Positions 36,241-46,946 of a stretch of DNA of 64,000 nucleotides are shown one piece after another. The stretch lies in NCBI GenBank assembly GCA_000155695.1, contig DS990592.1, positions 4,988,538-5,052,537 on the forward strand, read 5' to 3'. The position numbers and the translations under genes were made by a program. The DNA is from Verrucomicrobiia bacterium DG1235 (lineage in GTDB: Bacteria > Verrucomicrobiota > Verrucomicrobiia > Opitutales > Opitutaceae). Below the pieces are notes generated by a model. The model saw only the letters and a list, made by a program, of their open reading frames with translations. It had not been told where the DNA came from and did no database searches. Each line of letters opens with the position of its first letter. Position 1 is the first letter of the stretch.

Positions 36241-37661
36241 TGGCCAGCGCTAGCCACCATTCTCAAGATATGAGACCCGCGATTCTCGATGAAGTGGATC
36301 CGGTCGATATTCCGCGCCAACCCTGCGTAGCGAACGACCGCAGTTTCAATTGGATCACCGAAAAGGTCTGCGGAATCATCGAAGAGAAGACGCCTACCTG
36401 GTGGTGGGTTTGCTTCATCATCGCTTGCTGTACCGCTAGCTTCACAGTTATCGGTCTTGCTTACCTGACGGTTACGGGTGTTGGTGTTTGGGGTCTCGCC
36501 AATCCAGTTAATTGGGGTTGGGCGATCGTAAACTTCGTATTCTGGATCGGTATTGGCCATGCGGGTACACTGATCTCCGCTATCCTCTGTCTTCTAAGAC
36601 AAAAGTGGCGCACTTCGATCAACCGGGCAGCGGAAGCGATGACGATCTTCGCGGTTGTCTGTGCGGGCTTGTTCCCGGTATTTCACGTCGGTCGCGTGTG
36701 GTTCGCAATTTATCCCGGGTATCTTTTCCCATTCCCGAACGCGAACGCGATCTGGCCGAACTTCCGTTCTGCTCTCCTTTGGGACGTGTTTGCGGTTTCG
36801 ACTTACGGCACCGTTTCGGTGCTCTTCTGGTATATCGGATTGATTCCCGACTTCGCTACGGTCCGCGATCGCGCGACGACAAAAATTCGCAAAATCGCTT
36901 ACGGCATCGTGGCCATGGGCTGGCGCGGATCGAATCGCCATTGGAGCAACTACGAGATGCTCTATTTGATCTTGGCCGGTCTTTCCACGCCGCTCGTTCT
37001 TTCGGTTCATACGATCGTATCCTTCGACTTCGCGATCTCTCTCGTGCCTGGCTGGCACACGACGATCTTCCCGCCGTACTTCGTGGCAGGGGCTATCTTC
37101 TCCGGCTTCGGCATGGTGATCACCTTGATGCTGCCGCTACGCGCCGTGTACGGTCTCCAAGATCTCATTACGCAGTACCACATCGACTGTATGACCAAGA
37201 TCATCTTGGCCACCGGTACGATGGTTGGCTATGCCTATGGTATGGAGTTCTTCATCGCTGCCTATGGCGCGAATGACTTCGAAATCTTCGCTTTCGTGAA
37301 CCGTGCCTTCGGCAACTACGCCTGGGCATACTGGATCATGATTTCCTGTAACGTTATCTCGCCGCAGTTCTTCTGGTTCAAAAGTATCCGCGAAAACACG
37401 ACGCTGGTTTGGGTTATCTCCCTTTTCGTCAATGTCGGCATGTGGTTCGAGCGTTTCGTTATCACCGTTACCTCCCTGTCCCGTGACTTCCTTCCTTCGA
37501 GCTGGGGTTACTACTCTCCGACAGTGGTGGACATCTTCACTTACCTAGGAACTTTCGGCCTCTTCTCGGTGCTGTTCCTGCTCTTCCTTCGCTTCGTGCC
37601 GCTTATGGCCATGGCGGAAATCAAGGCAGTCACACCGCAGGCTGATCCTCACCACCACTAA
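36240..37661 (+). CDS. actC: Alternative Complex III quinol-binding membrane subunit ActC
   Basis: NrfD-like integral membrane protein, 473 residues, with about ten membrane helices. It provides a quinol site. Conserved-looking stretches include [15 protein letters not shown] and [13 protein letters not shown], with [15 protein letters not shown] following. Starts one base from the actB stop. The C-terminus is histidine-rich (DPHHH). Confidence 0.93.
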   Translation: MASASHHSQDMRPAILDEVDPVDIPRQPCVANDRSFNWITEKVCGIIEEKTPTWWWVCFIIACCTASFTVIGLAYLTVTGVGVWGLANPVNWGWAIVNFVFWIGIGHAGTLISAILCLLRQKWRTSINRAAEAMTIFAVVCAGLFPVFHVGRVWFAIYPGYLFPFPNANAIWPNFRSALLWDVFAVSTYGTVSVLFWYIGLIPDFATVRDRATTKIRKIAYGIVAMGWRGSNRHWSNYEMLYLILAGLSTPLVLSVHTIVSFDFAISLVPGWHTTIFPPYFVAGAIFSGFGMVITLMLPLRAVYGLQDLITQYHIDCMTKIILATGTMVGYAYGMEFFIAAYGANDFEIFAFVNRAFGNYAWAYWIMISCNVISPQFFWFKSIRENTTLVWVISLFVNVGMWFERFVITVTSLSRDFLPSSWGYYSPTVVDIFTYLGTFGLFSVLFLLFLRFVPLMAMAEIKAVTPQADPHHH

Positions 37662-37686
37662 TCTCTAAACGTCGACTCCTCTTATA

Positions 37687-38217
37687 ATGGCGGACAAATT
37701 TGGAATACTCGCTAAGTTCGACACCCCGGCTGACATCATGCATGCAGCGGAAAAGGTGAGGGACGCTGGCTTCAAGCGTTGGGACGTGATCACTCCGTTT
37801 CCGATACACGGCATGGATGGCGCCATGGGGCTGAAGCGCTCCTGGGTGCCCCGTTTCACAATCGTGGGCGGCACGACCGGTTTCATTGCCGGCATGAGCA
37901 TGATCTTCTTCACCAACGCGTTTGACTACAAGATCCTGATCGGCGGCAAGCCGCTCTTCAGCCCGTTCTTTGCCTTTCCGGTATCGTACGAGCTTACCAT
38001 CCTCTTCTCGGCTTTTGCGTCCATCGCTGGCATGTTTATCTTGAACAAGCTTCCGATGCACTACCATCCGGCGCTGAAGATCGACAGGGTTGCCGAAGCT
38101 TCGGACGACAAGTTCTTCCTCTACATAGAGTCTGAGGACCCACAATACGACGACACCAAGACCCGCTCCTTTGTCGAAGGGCTTCATCCGGTCGAAGTAT
38201 CCGACATGGAGGCATAA
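37687..38217 (+). CDS. actD: Alternative Complex III subunit ActD (DUF3341)
   Basis: Small membrane protein of 176 residues in the DUF3341 family. Two membrane helices (about 58-77 and 97-120) follow a soluble N-terminal region opening with FGILAKFDTPADIMHAAEKVRDAG, typical of ActD, and a DVITPFPIHGMD motif. Lies 25 bases after actC and four before actE. Confidence 0.93.
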   Translation: MADKFGILAKFDTPADIMHAAEKVRDAGFKRWDVITPFPIHGMDGAMGLKRSWVPRFTIVGGTTGFIAGMSMIFFTNAFDYKILIGGKPLFSPFFAFPVSYELTILFSAFASIAGMFILNKLPMHYHPALKIDRVAEASDDKFFLYIESEDPQYDDTKTRSFVEGLHPVEVSDMEA

Positions 38218-38221
38218 CGAG

Positions 38222-38832
38222 ATGCGCTACGTATACCTGATATTGATTTTCGTCGTTATAGCGGCGGTGAGCGTGCTCGGTTTCCGAGGCACGAAGTCTA
38301 CTAAGAATCCACTCGAGATCTTCGACGACATGGACCACATGCCGAAGTATCAACCGCAGGATGAGAGTGCCTTTTTCGCGGATGGCCGTACGGATCGACT
38401 CCCCGTTCCAGGCACCGTCGCTCGCGGCACTTTCGAGCCTGACGCTTTCAAGGCTTCCGGGAAAAACGGCGATGCTTACGGTTCCGGTTTTCCAATCGCT
38501 GTGGACAACGCTGCCATGAAGCGTGGTGAAGAGCGCTACAACATCTACTGCACGCCGTGCCACGGCGCGGCTGGTGATGGCCAAGGTAGACTTGCTGCCT
38601 ACGGCATGACTGCGATCGCAAACCTGACGGCCGCTCCCTACACGGAGATGCCAGAGGGCGAGATCTACCACTACATCGTAAACGGTAGCCGCAGTGGACG
38701 TATGTATGGCTACAAGGAAAAGCTTTCGGTCGAGGACCGCTGGAAGGTCGTTCTCTACGTCCGCGCGTTGCAGCGCGCCGCGAACGGTTCCGTTAATGAC
38801 TTAACTCCTGCTGACAAGGAGGGACTAGGACT

Positions 38833-38836
<4 letters not shown>
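38222..38836 (+). CDS. actE: Alternative Complex III monohaem cytochrome ActE
   Basis: Monohaem cytochrome c, 204 residues from the ATG at 38222, where an N-terminal helix begins (YVYLILIFVVIAAVSVLGF); an earlier in-frame start would lie in actD. The haem motif is CTPCH with GAAGDGQG after it, and a candidate axial methionine lies in the region around GRMYGY. In some bacteria ActE is lipidated; no lipobox is present here. Overlaps actF by four bases. Confidence 0.9.
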
Positions 38837-40059
<1,223 letters not shown>

Positions 40060-40067
40060 TTTTTATC

Positions 40068-40352
40068 ATGAGTACTCAAGCGCATACACCATCGCGTAGC
40101 TCCTTCCCTGTCGTTGTCGCAATAGTCGGCATTTTCCTTCTTTTCTGGTTCCTCACGAGCAAGGTTTACGTGGACCAGAATGAAGCTGCACCTGTATCTA
40201 ACTTCACGGTCGTCGACCAGACGCTTGCGGAACATGAAGGAGCTGCAGCCACTCTTCTCTCAACTTCCAAGGTCACCGATGCTGCCAACGGCAAGGTTCG
40301 CCTTGATCTCGAGCGAGCTAAGGATCTCGTGATTGCGGAGAATTCCAAGTAA
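40068..40352 (+). CDS. small membrane protein between actF and the CcoN-like gene
   Basis: Unrecognised protein of 94 residues started at the ATG at 40068. One N-terminal helix (FPVVVAIVGIFLLFWFLTS) and a soluble tail of about 65 residues with a helix rich in leucine and alanine. It lies between ActF and the oxidase-like genes in a tight operon, so it may be an accessory that joins the two parts. No haem motif or copper ligands. Confidence 0.75.
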   Translation: MSTQAHTPSRSSFPVVVAIVGIFLLFWFLTSKVYVDQNEAAPVSNFTVVDQTLAEHEGAAATLLSTSKVTDAANGKVRLDLERAKDLVIAENSK

Positions 40353-40397
40353 GTGGGCAATTAGTCGCCTGACGCATTCGAAATATCGAACTAAGCT

Positions 40398-41879
40398 ATG
40401 AATTTGATCTGCAACCTATTTTCATCGTTCTTTCCAAATTTGGAAAGCGATGGAACGCATCGCGAAAGGGAACAGAATATCGACGCGTCCGTCCGCTTCG
40501 CGGTGCTTGGGCTTATCAAGGGCTCCGTCGTGTGGCTGCTTGTCGTGTCGCTGCTGGGCTTGATCGTTTCGCTTAAGCTGCATTCTCCGTCCTACCTTTC
40601 TGAATACGGCTGGTTGACTTACGGTAAAGCGTATCCTGCATTTTGGAACGCTCTCGTCTATGGTTGGCTTTTCAATGCTGGGCTGGCTTGTGTGGCTTGG
40701 ATCGTCGCTCGTCTCGGGGGGCGTCCGATCGGTAACGGCGGTTTGCTGATCATCGCCAGCGGAGCTTGGAATATCGCGGTCATCATCGGACTATTTGGAA
40801 TTTTCAAGGGCGACCAGAACCCTTACCGTATGCTCGAGTTCCCGGTGTACGTGGCTCCGTTTCTCTTCGCTGCTTTTATTGGAATCGGCCTTTGGATTTT
40901 GTTGGCGTTCAAGGCCCGCGCTTATCGTTCGTCCTTCGCCTCCCAATGGTACGCCCTCGCAGGCGTGTTCAGTTTCCTTTGGATCTTCACGGTCGCCCAG
41001 GTAATGATTTTCTGCCTGCCTGCCCAAGGTGTTTTCCAAAGCGTGGTAGCTGCTTGGTTCGGAGGGAATCTCCTCGGACTAGTGGTCGCGCCTTTCGCCT
41101 TCGCGGTAATCTATTACATCATTCCCAAAGTTTTGGGACAGCACATCATCGGTTACGGCCAATCTGGTATCGCGTTTTGGAGCTGGATCCTGTTTGCCAG
41201 CTGCAGCGGTCTCGCCTCACTCGTTAACGGACCATTTCCCGCATGGGTGGCTTCAGTAGGAGTCGTGGCGAGTTTTGGGCTTTTCCTGCCGCTTTCGGTT
41301 TTTACGATGCAGTTCGTATCCAGCTTTCTGGCGAGCTTCTCAAGGGTTTGGGATACGATATCCGCTCGATTCGCGTTTTACGCAGTGGTCGCTTTTATCG
41401 TTTCGACCGTTCTGCTGATTCTCGGATCTCTGCGCGGGGTGCAGGAAGTAACGCAATTCAGCCAGTTCAACGACGGCGTGCGTTACCTCTTTCTAGTCGG
41501 ATTTGCGGGCATGGCTTTCACTGGCATGATCTACTACATGCTTCCGCGCCTCCTCAATAAGGAGCTCCCCAATTCGTCCCTAGCTGATTTGCAGTTTTGG
41601 GTTCAGGGCTTGGGGATTTTCACGATAACAGTGAGCCTCGTGGCCGGTGGCTACGCCCACGGAGCGTTGTTGAACGGAAGCGACGCCGACACGATCGCTA
41701 TTCTATTCAACACGAAAGGATATCTCTTTCTCACATCGCTCGGTTCCGTGATATTCGCTTTTGGCAATTTCGCCTACGCGGTATCATTTGTTTGGATACT
41801 ACTCTCTCCTCGCACTGAGAAGGAAAAATCGGCTGACTTGATCAAGTCTGCTCCTGAACTTGAGTATACGCATTCATGA
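40398..41879 (+). CDS. CcoN-like subunit lacking all haem and copper ligands
   Basis: Membrane protein of 493 residues with about 12 helices, clearly of the cbb3-oxidase subunit I (CcoN) fold. Aligned with canonical motifs, every metal-binding histidine is gone. The low-spin haem ligand in PxHTNA is F82 in PAFWNA. The copper ligand in WYGHN is G223 in WFGGN. The paired histidines are L272-A273 in SGLAS. The two histidines in GHVH are V361 and Y363 in DGVRYL. Surrounding helix motifs (VIYYIIPKVLG, MIYYMLPRLLN) are well kept. The protein therefore cannot reduce oxygen as known enzymes do, yet it is followed immediately by cytochrome genes like ccoO and ccoP. Confidence 0.88.
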   Translation: MNLICNLFSSFFPNLESDGTHREREQNIDASVRFAVLGLIKGSVVWLLVVSLLGLIVSLKLHSPSYLSEYGWLTYGKAYPAFWNALVYGWLFNAGLACVAWIVARLGGRPIGNGGLLIIASGAWNIAVIIGLFGIFKGDQNPYRMLEFPVYVAPFLFAAFIGIGLWILLAFKARAYRSSFASQWYALAGVFSFLWIFTVAQVMIFCLPAQGVFQSVVAAWFGGNLLGLVVAPFAFAVIYYIIPKVLGQHIIGYGQSGIAFWSWILFASCSGLASLVNGPFPAWVASVGVVASFGLFLPLSVFTMQFVSSFLASFSRVWDTISARFAFYAVVAFIVSTVLLILGSLRGVQEVTQFSQFNDGVRYLFLVGFAGMAFTGMIYYMLPRLLNKELPNSSLADLQFWVQGLGIFTITVSLVAGGYAHGALLNGSDADTIAILFNTKGYLFLTSLGSVIFAFGNFAYAVSFVWILLSPRTEKEKSADLIKSAPELEYTHS

Positions 41880-42502
41880 ACAGAGGACCTTTCATCTTCA
41901 TAGGCGTTCTGATTATCGTCTCGCTTTCTTGGGCGCTCACCTTGGTCAAACCGATTCAGGAAGCGGGCAATCTGCAAGCGATCGGAATTGGCAATGATCG
42001 TATACCGGCTCGTCTTACGGGTCTCGCTGAACAGGGGCGTGACGTTTATCAGGAGCAAGGCTGTGTCAATTGCCACACGCAGCAAACGCTTGCCCTTGTC
42101 GGTTCTGACATAGAGCGAGGTTGGGGAGAGCGTCAGTCCATGCCGCTCGATTACATCGACCAGAGTCCAGTTTTCACAGGCACGAATCGCGTAGGTCCCG
42201 ATCTTGCAAACGTAGGCGTTCGTCGCGGCGAGGCGAATTGGCACTATCTCCATTTCTACAATCCTCAGATCACTTCAGCTGGCAGCAATATGCCGCCGTT
42301 TGATTTTCTATTCGAGACTCGCGAGATCGTGGGCGAACCCTCTGATCGCGCGCTTGAACTTCCTGAAGGCTTCCGTCCGGCGGAAGGGTTTGAAGTCGTG
42401 CCGACTCGCGACGCGGACGCTTTGGTCGCCTACATGCTAGGTTTGAGCCAAGCCTATGAAATTGAAGAGGCTCCGACGCCTGAAAAGCTCGCCTTCAAGT
42501 GA
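41876..42502 (+). CDS. CcoO-like monohaem cytochrome c
   Basis: Membrane-anchored cytochrome of 208 residues, like subunit II of cbb3 oxidases. One N-terminal helix (FIFIGVLIIVSLSWALTLV), a single CVNCH haem site in QGCVNCHTQQ, then R-V-G-P-D-L-A-N-V-G and WHYLHFYNPQ motifs, with a likely axial methionine in NMPPF. These features match CcoO. Start overlaps the CcoN-like stop by ATGA, so translation is coupled. Confidence 0.85.
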   Translation: MNRGPFIFIGVLIIVSLSWALTLVKPIQEAGNLQAIGIGNDRIPARLTGLAEQGRDVYQEQGCVNCHTQQTLALVGSDIERGWGERQSMPLDYIDQSPVFTGTNRVGPDLANVGVRRGEANWHYLHFYNPQITSAGSNMPPFDFLFETREIVGEPSDRALELPEGFRPAEGFEVVPTRDADALVAYMLGLSQAYEIEEAPTPEKLAFK

Positions 42503-43158
42503 TGCAAGACGATCAAGAACAACCACATCTACCGGGAGTCGACGCGAGTAAGGCGACCGACGAAAGCGTCCTTCGTGTTCACGCTCAGCTACGCCGTCAG
42601 CGCGTTGAAGGTTCACCGGTCGCTTTTTTCACAGCGGTAGCTTTTATCATAGTTTTCGTTTTCGCTTGGTTCTACGGCCGTCGTTATTTTGCGGAAATGG
42701 ATTCAGCGGGCGTGCTTGCCGAGCGCGAGCAGATAGCTGCTTTGGAGGCTTGGAAAGCCCGACCGAAGGAGCCTGCGGGTCCAGTGGTTATCGATGGGGC
42801 TCAGTTGTACGCTCAACAGTGCGTCGCGTGCCACCAAGCTTCAGGTCAAGGTCTAGCCGGAGCTTTTCCTCCGCTTGCGGACTCGGAGTGGGTAACCGGC
42901 GAACCTGAGCTTCCAATCAAGATCCTGCTATCGGGTCTTGGAGGTCCTATCGAAGTGAAGGGTGTTTCATACAACGGAGCGATGCCCGCCTTCGGCGCTG
43001 TTTGGGATGACGCGCATATCGCGGCAATCGTGAGTTATATACGCGGTTCTTGGGACAACGGCGCGAGTGAAGTCACTGCGGAGCAAGTCGCTGAAGTTCG
43101 AGCGGCAATTGGCACTCGCGGAGCTTGGACAGCTGACGAGCTTGCCGAGCATTTTTGA
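42499..43158 (+). CDS. CcoP-like cytochrome c
   Basis: Cytochrome of 219 residues with one membrane helix (AFFTAVAFIIVFVFAWFYG, about 42-60) and one haem site CVACH in QLYAQQCVACHQASGQG. A motif GAMPAFG supplies the methionine ligand. Canonical CcoP has two haems, so this single-haem form is short and resembles only its C-terminal half. Overlaps the previous gene by four bases and ends the operon, followed by a strong bidirectional terminator. Confidence 0.82.
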   Translation: MMQDDQEQPHLPGVDASKATDESVLRVHAQLRRQRVEGSPVAFFTAVAFIIVFVFAWFYGRRYFAEMDSAGVLAEREQIAALEAWKARPKEPAGPVVIDGAQLYAQQCVACHQASGQGLAGAFPPLADSEWVTGEPELPIKILLSGLGGPIEVKGVSYNGAMPAFGAVWDDAHIAAIVSYIRGSWDNGASEVTAEQVAEVRAAIGTRGAWTADELAEHF

Positions 43159-43182
43159 TATTCCGCGAATGAACGAATTTAC

Positions 43183-43217
43183 AAAAAGACCGCTCTGGAT
43201 TTCAGAGCGGTCTTTTT
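43183..43217. terminator. bidirectional terminator between the respiratory operon and proC
   Basis: Fifteen-bp stem (43183-43197 with 43203-43217), arms aaaaagaccgctctg and cagagcggtcttttt around a five-base loop. T-runs follow on both strands, serving the plus-strand operon and the minus-strand proC transcript. Confidence 0.93.
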
Positions 43218-43254
43218 AGTGAAAATTTCGTTGTAGTTGATGTATCGATACACG

Positions 43255-44055
43255 CTATGCTTTCGATAGCTCTATGGAGCGATTGACGGCATCTTGAGCG
43301 GATTGGTCCATGATAGCGGGAAGACCTTGGCGATCGAGACTCGTGAGTAGTGCGTGGGTCACACCGTTTGGCGAGACAACTTCGTCTATCAGCTCCTGGG
43401 GATCGCGTTCGCTAGCTAGCAGGAGTTCGAGCGAACCGATAGCTGTCTCGGCGGCGAGTCGAATCGCGAGTTCTTTGTCGAGTCCGCGCGCTTCTGCGGC
43501 GTCGCCGAGTAGCTGGGCAATGCGAAAGTAGAAGGCTGGCCCGCAACCGTTTATGACGGTAGCGATGTGTAGTTGATTTTCTTGTACCTCGTAGGCTGTG
43601 CCGAGCGAACTGAGAATGGCCTCGATATCAGTCTTCTCCTGCTCGCTTGGTTGTTTGTGAAAGCAGTAGGTCGATACGCCTTTGCCAATTTGCGAGGGCG
43701 TGTTGGGCATGACGCGTACGAGATTTGCGGCGAGAGGGAAAACGGCTCGCATAGACTCGAGCGTGCGTCCTGCTAGGACGGATACGACGAGTTTACCCTT
43801 GGCTGCTACCGCTTCTTCTTCGGTAATGGTTTCGAGGTGCTGTGGTTTGAAGGCGAGGACGATGACGTCTGAAGCTGCGATAAGGTCGACCTTGCTGGAA
43901 GCGATTGTCGCTCCTGTTTGTTCGGCCATGATGGCTGAGCCTTTGCCCGATGCGCTGATGCAGAGTAGGTCTTTAGGCTCGCAGATTCCTTTTGCGACAA
44001 TCCCATTTGCGACGGCACGGCCCATGTTGCCGGCTCCGATAAATCCGATTTTCAT
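43255..44055 (-). CDS. proC: pyrroline-5-carboxylate reductase
   Basis: Last step of proline synthesis, reducing pyrroline-5-carboxylate with NADPH. Rossmann motif MKIGFIGAGNMGRAVANGI at the N-terminus, a VRVMPNTPSQIGKGVS motif, VINGCGPAF and the C-terminal EVVSPNGVTHALL signature. The length of 266 is normal. First in a run of minus-strand genes with the REC-kinase upstream. Confidence 0.97.
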   Translation of the reverse strand: MKIGFIGAGNMGRAVANGIVAKGICEPKDLLCISASGKGSAIMAEQTGATIASSKVDLIAASDVIVLAFKPQHLETITEEEAVAAKGKLVVSVLAGRTLESMRAVFPLAANLVRVMPNTPSQIGKGVSTYCFHKQPSEQEKTDIEAILSSLGTAYEVQENQLHIATVINGCGPAFYFRIAQLLGDAAEARGLDKELAIRLAAETAIGSLELLLASERDPQELIDEVVSPNGVTHALLTSLDRQGLPAIMDQSAQDAVNRSIELSKA

Positions 44056-44091
44056 AATGTGTCCCAGCTAGGTAAAGTCTCTTGAAAGCCT

Positions 44092-45228
44092 TTAGCCTTC
44101 GTCCCGATTAATGGGGTGGGAGAATTTAGTTGTGACGCCTTTGCCATCCTCGTTTGGATTTATGTATATTTCTCCGCCGAGGGTTCGGATAGCGTGTCGA
44201 GCCACGGTAAGGCCCATGCCGACTCCAACTGTGTTTTTGGTGCTGATGAAGGGTTCGAACATGTTCTCTTCTACTTCGGGGTCGATGCCGTTGCCCTGAT
44301 CGATGAGGCGGAATTCGATTTCGTTGTCGACGGAGGACACCTCAAGCGTGATGGGGCGAGGACCTGCAAAGTCTGAGCCGTAGCTTTCCCACGCGTTGAT
44401 GACGAGTTTTGAGAGAGCGTCTTCGAAGGCTTCGATATTGGTGCGGATAAATTTTTCGCCGAGCTCGTTTTTGACATCCACTTTGTAGTCGCGGTTCGTG
44501 TCTTCCTTGGCTCGACGCAAACTGCCGGAGATGAGGCGGTCGAGTCTCATCTCGTGAAGTGGAAGCCGAGTAGTGAAGGCGACGGTGCTCAGCTGTTTGA
44601 TGATGCCGACGATGCGATTGGATGCGGACTCCACGCGGGCGATATTCTTGAGCACCTTGTCGGGATCCTTGTAGTTGACCTTGGCCAATTCGAGGTAGCC
44701 CATGACGACGCCGAGCAGGTTGTTTAGATTGTGTGCAATGCCTTGGGTGAGGGCGCCGATGGCCGCGGAGCGACGAGATTCGCCGAGGCGGCGCGTGAGC
44801 TCGATGTTTGCCTTGTTGATGGCGAGGTAGCTGAGCTGGGTGCGTACACGGGCGATGGTTTCGTCGAGGTCGATCGGTTTGGTGATGTAATCCACCGCTC
44901 CGGCTTCAAGTCCCTCGAGTTTGCCTTTCTTGGAGTTGTGAGCGGTGACGAAGATGACGGGGATCGCCTTGGTGCGTTTGTCCTCGCGAAGCTTGGCGCA
45001 GACAGCGAAGCCGTCCATGCCGGGCATCATCACGTCTAGGAGGATCAGATCCGGGCGTTCCGCTTTGGCTACTTTGAGACAGGCTTCTCCATTTGTAGCG
45101 GTAAGAACGGTGATGCCGTCCCACTCCAGTTTGCGTTGCAGCAGCTGGATGTTGATTGGCTCGTCGTCGACGACGAGGACGGTGCGTTTTACTTGTGGAA
45201 TTTCTTGAGTTGGAGTGAGTTCGCTCAT
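44092..45228 (-). CDS. receiver-histidine kinase fusion
   Basis: Protein of 378 residues with an N-terminal receiver (acceptor D in LILLDVMMPGMDG; DD at the pocket; TKP-like lysine in VDYITKPIDL) joined to a kinase core. H-box: GIAHNLNNLLGVVMG; N-box-like LVINAWESYG; D-Q-G-N-G-I; VGMGLTVA. The receiver-first order is typical of proteins that take a phosphate from another kinase. No membrane or sensory domain. Confidence 0.9.
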   Translation of the reverse strand: MSELTPTQEIPQVKRTVLVVDDEPINIQLLQRKLEWDGITVLTATNGEACLKVAKAERPDLILLDVMMPGMDGFAVCAKLREDKRTKAIPVIFVTAHNSKKGKLEGLEAGAVDYITKPIDLDETIARVRTQLSYLAINKANIELTRRLGESRRSAAIGALTQGIAHNLNNLLGVVMGYLELAKVNYKDPDKVLKNIARVESASNRIVGIIKQLSTVAFTTRLPLHEMRLDRLISGSLRRAKEDTNRDYKVDVKNELGEKFIRTNIEAFEDALSKLVINAWESYGSDFAGPRPITLEVSSVDNEIEFRLIDQGNGIDPEVEENMFEPFISTKNTVGVGMGLTVARHAIRTLGGEIYINPNEDGKGVTTKFSHPINRDEG

Positions 45229-45262
45229 TCAGGATGGGGGCAAACGATAAGAGGAGATTCTG

Positions 45263-46138
45263 CTAGGAACGTGACTGAAGTTGGTAGGCTTTGAAAGTGT
45301 TTTTCATGAGCATTGCAACAGTCATTGGCCCGACGCCGCCGGGGACGGGAGTGATACGCGAGGCTTTGGGCTCGACTGCTGCGAAATCCACGTCGCCGAC
45401 GATGCGGTAGCCGGATTTCTTGGAAGGGTCTTCGACGCGGTTTATGCCGACGTCGATGACGACTGCGCCGTCTTTGACCATGTCGGCGGTTACGAAATTC
45501 GGGCGGCCAATCGCCGCTACTACCACGTCTGCGGCGCGGACGACTTCCGGCAGGTTCTTGGTGCGGGAGTGGCAAACGGTGACGGTCGCATTCGCGTGCG
45601 GACCTTTTTGCATGGCGAGCAAGGCAAAGGTTTTGCCGACGATGAGGCTGCGGCCGATCACGACAACGTGTTTTCCTTCCAGGGAGATTCCTTCTCGCTT
45701 ACAAATTTCGATGATTCCAGCGGGTGTGCAGGAGACGAAGCCATCGGGATCTTCCTGGACGACGCGCCCTGCGTTTTGCACGTGGAAGCCGTCGACGTCC
45801 TTGTTTGGATCGATGAGGTTGAAGGCAGCTTGCTCGTCGAGGTGCTTTGGGAGGGGGGATTGGATTAGGATGCCATTGACGGTTTTGTCCGCATTGAGCT
45901 CCTCGACCTTGGCGAATAGTTCTTCTTGGGTGACGGTCTCGGGCAGTTCGAAGAGTAGTGGCGTAATGCCGATTTTCTCTGCCGTTCGGTTTTTCTGGCG
46001 TACGTATGAAACGGAGGCGGGATCTTCGCCGACTCGGATGAAGGCGATGCAGGGTTTTGTCCCCTTGAGTTCGGCGACCTCTGTAGTCAGTTCGGATACG
46101 ATGTCTTGGGAGATTTGTTTTCCGTCGATGAGTTTCAT
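45263..46138 (-). CDS. folD: bifunctional methylenetetrahydrofolate dehydrogenase/cyclohydrolase
   Basis: Interconverts one-carbon folate forms using NADP. Standard length (291). Visible motifs are [15 protein letters not shown] with the catalytic lysine region, [30 protein letters not shown] and [15 protein letters not shown]. Located on the minus strand between the receiver-kinase and the secreted protein. Confidence 0.97.
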   Translation of the reverse strand: MKLIDGKQISQDIVSELTTEVAELKGTKPCIAFIRVGEDPASVSYVRQKNRTAEKIGITPLLFELPETVTQEELFAKVEELNADKTVNGILIQSPLPKHLDEQAAFNLIDPNKDVDGFHVQNAGRVVQEDPDGFVSCTPAGIIEICKREGISLEGKHVVVIGRSLIVGKTFALLAMQKGPHANATVTVCHSRTKNLPEVVRAADVVVAAIGRPNFVTADMVKDGAVVIDVGINRVEDPSKKSGYRIVGDVDFAAVEPKASRITPVPGGVGPMTVAMLMKNTFKAYQLQSRS

Positions 46139-46195
46139 TAGGAAAGGAAAGGAGAGTGGGTAGGTGACGAGTGGAAGTGTCTGGTGAAGGCTAAA

Positions 46196-46924
46196 TCAGA
46201 ACAGTTTCTTTATAGATTTTGCGGTGAGGATGACATCTGAACCATTTTCGCTTTGTTTAAGGAATCCGGAAATGCGAACTTCGCGAGTGAGGAACTCGTC
46301 GATTTGTATTCGCTCTGGCACGTCAGAAGCGTCGATGAAGGCAAGCGTTTTGCCGGTGGGGCCGATGAGCTTGTAGGGGAGTCCGGTGCGGTTGCGACCG
46401 AGGAGGCCGGTTTTGTCTAAACGGCCGACGAGTTCGGTGATGGCGGTTGCGGTCGGTGTGGCGCTTGTTTGCGGCACGGCTGCAGCGGGTAGGCTGGTGA
46501 CGATGCTTTCGGCTTCGATGGAGGAGCTCGGAATGTAGCCGACGACGATGGTCTCGAGCTGCATCTTGCAAAACCATGTATCCACGCTGAGGATATCGAC
46601 TTTGTCCTTGTCGGTGGCGATGCAGAGCATGGGCGAGGTTTTCTCTGGCGAGAGGTGGTAGGGGACACCAGGTTTGGCTGCTAGATTTTTGCCAATGTCA
46701 TTGTTGTCTACATACACTTCGAAGACTCCGTTGAATAGAATTGGCTGCCAGCCGTCTTGAGGCGCGACGTCGCGCGGCCACTCGGCGGCGACAGCGAGGG
46801 AGATAGCTTCAAGCTCGCCGATTTGGGGAGCTTCGCCGGTCGGATCGAGGTGGACGGGTATGCTTGCTGTCGCGGTTGCGACGACTGCAATAGCTGCGAC
46901 TAGGAGTGCGATAAGGTGCTTCAT
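46196..46924 (-). CDS. secreted protein of unknown function
   Basis: Protein of 242 residues with a signal peptide (LIALLVAAIAVVATATAS). Two parts follow: a region about 25-135 that may be an SH3-like beta domain (GVFEVYVDNNDIGKNLAAKPG, with a VGYIP ending) and a C-terminal region (about 165-240) resembling an OB-like or repeat beta fold (VRISGFLKQ). An alanine/threonine/proline linker joins them. The family is not recognised; a periplasmic or envelope role is the most that can be said. Confidence 0.7.
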   Translation of the reverse strand: MKHLIALLVAAIAVVATATASIPVHLDPTGEAPQIGELEAISLAVAAEWPRDVAPQDGWQPILFNGVFEVYVDNNDIGKNLAAKPGVPYHLSPEKTSPMLCIATDKDKVDILSVDTWFCKMQLETIVVGYIPSSSIEAESIVTSLPAAAVPQTSATPTATAITELVGRLDKTGLLGRNRTGLPYKLIGPTGKTLAFIDASDVPERIQIDEFLTREVRISGFLKQSENGSDVILTAKSIKKLF

Positions 46925-46946
46925 AATCGTGTTGGTTGAGAGAATT

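Noticed and set aside
40398-41879. Active cbb3 or nitric oxide reductase catalytic subunit
   Set aside because: All six metal-ligand positions are non-histidine; no alternative histidine cluster lies in the helices.
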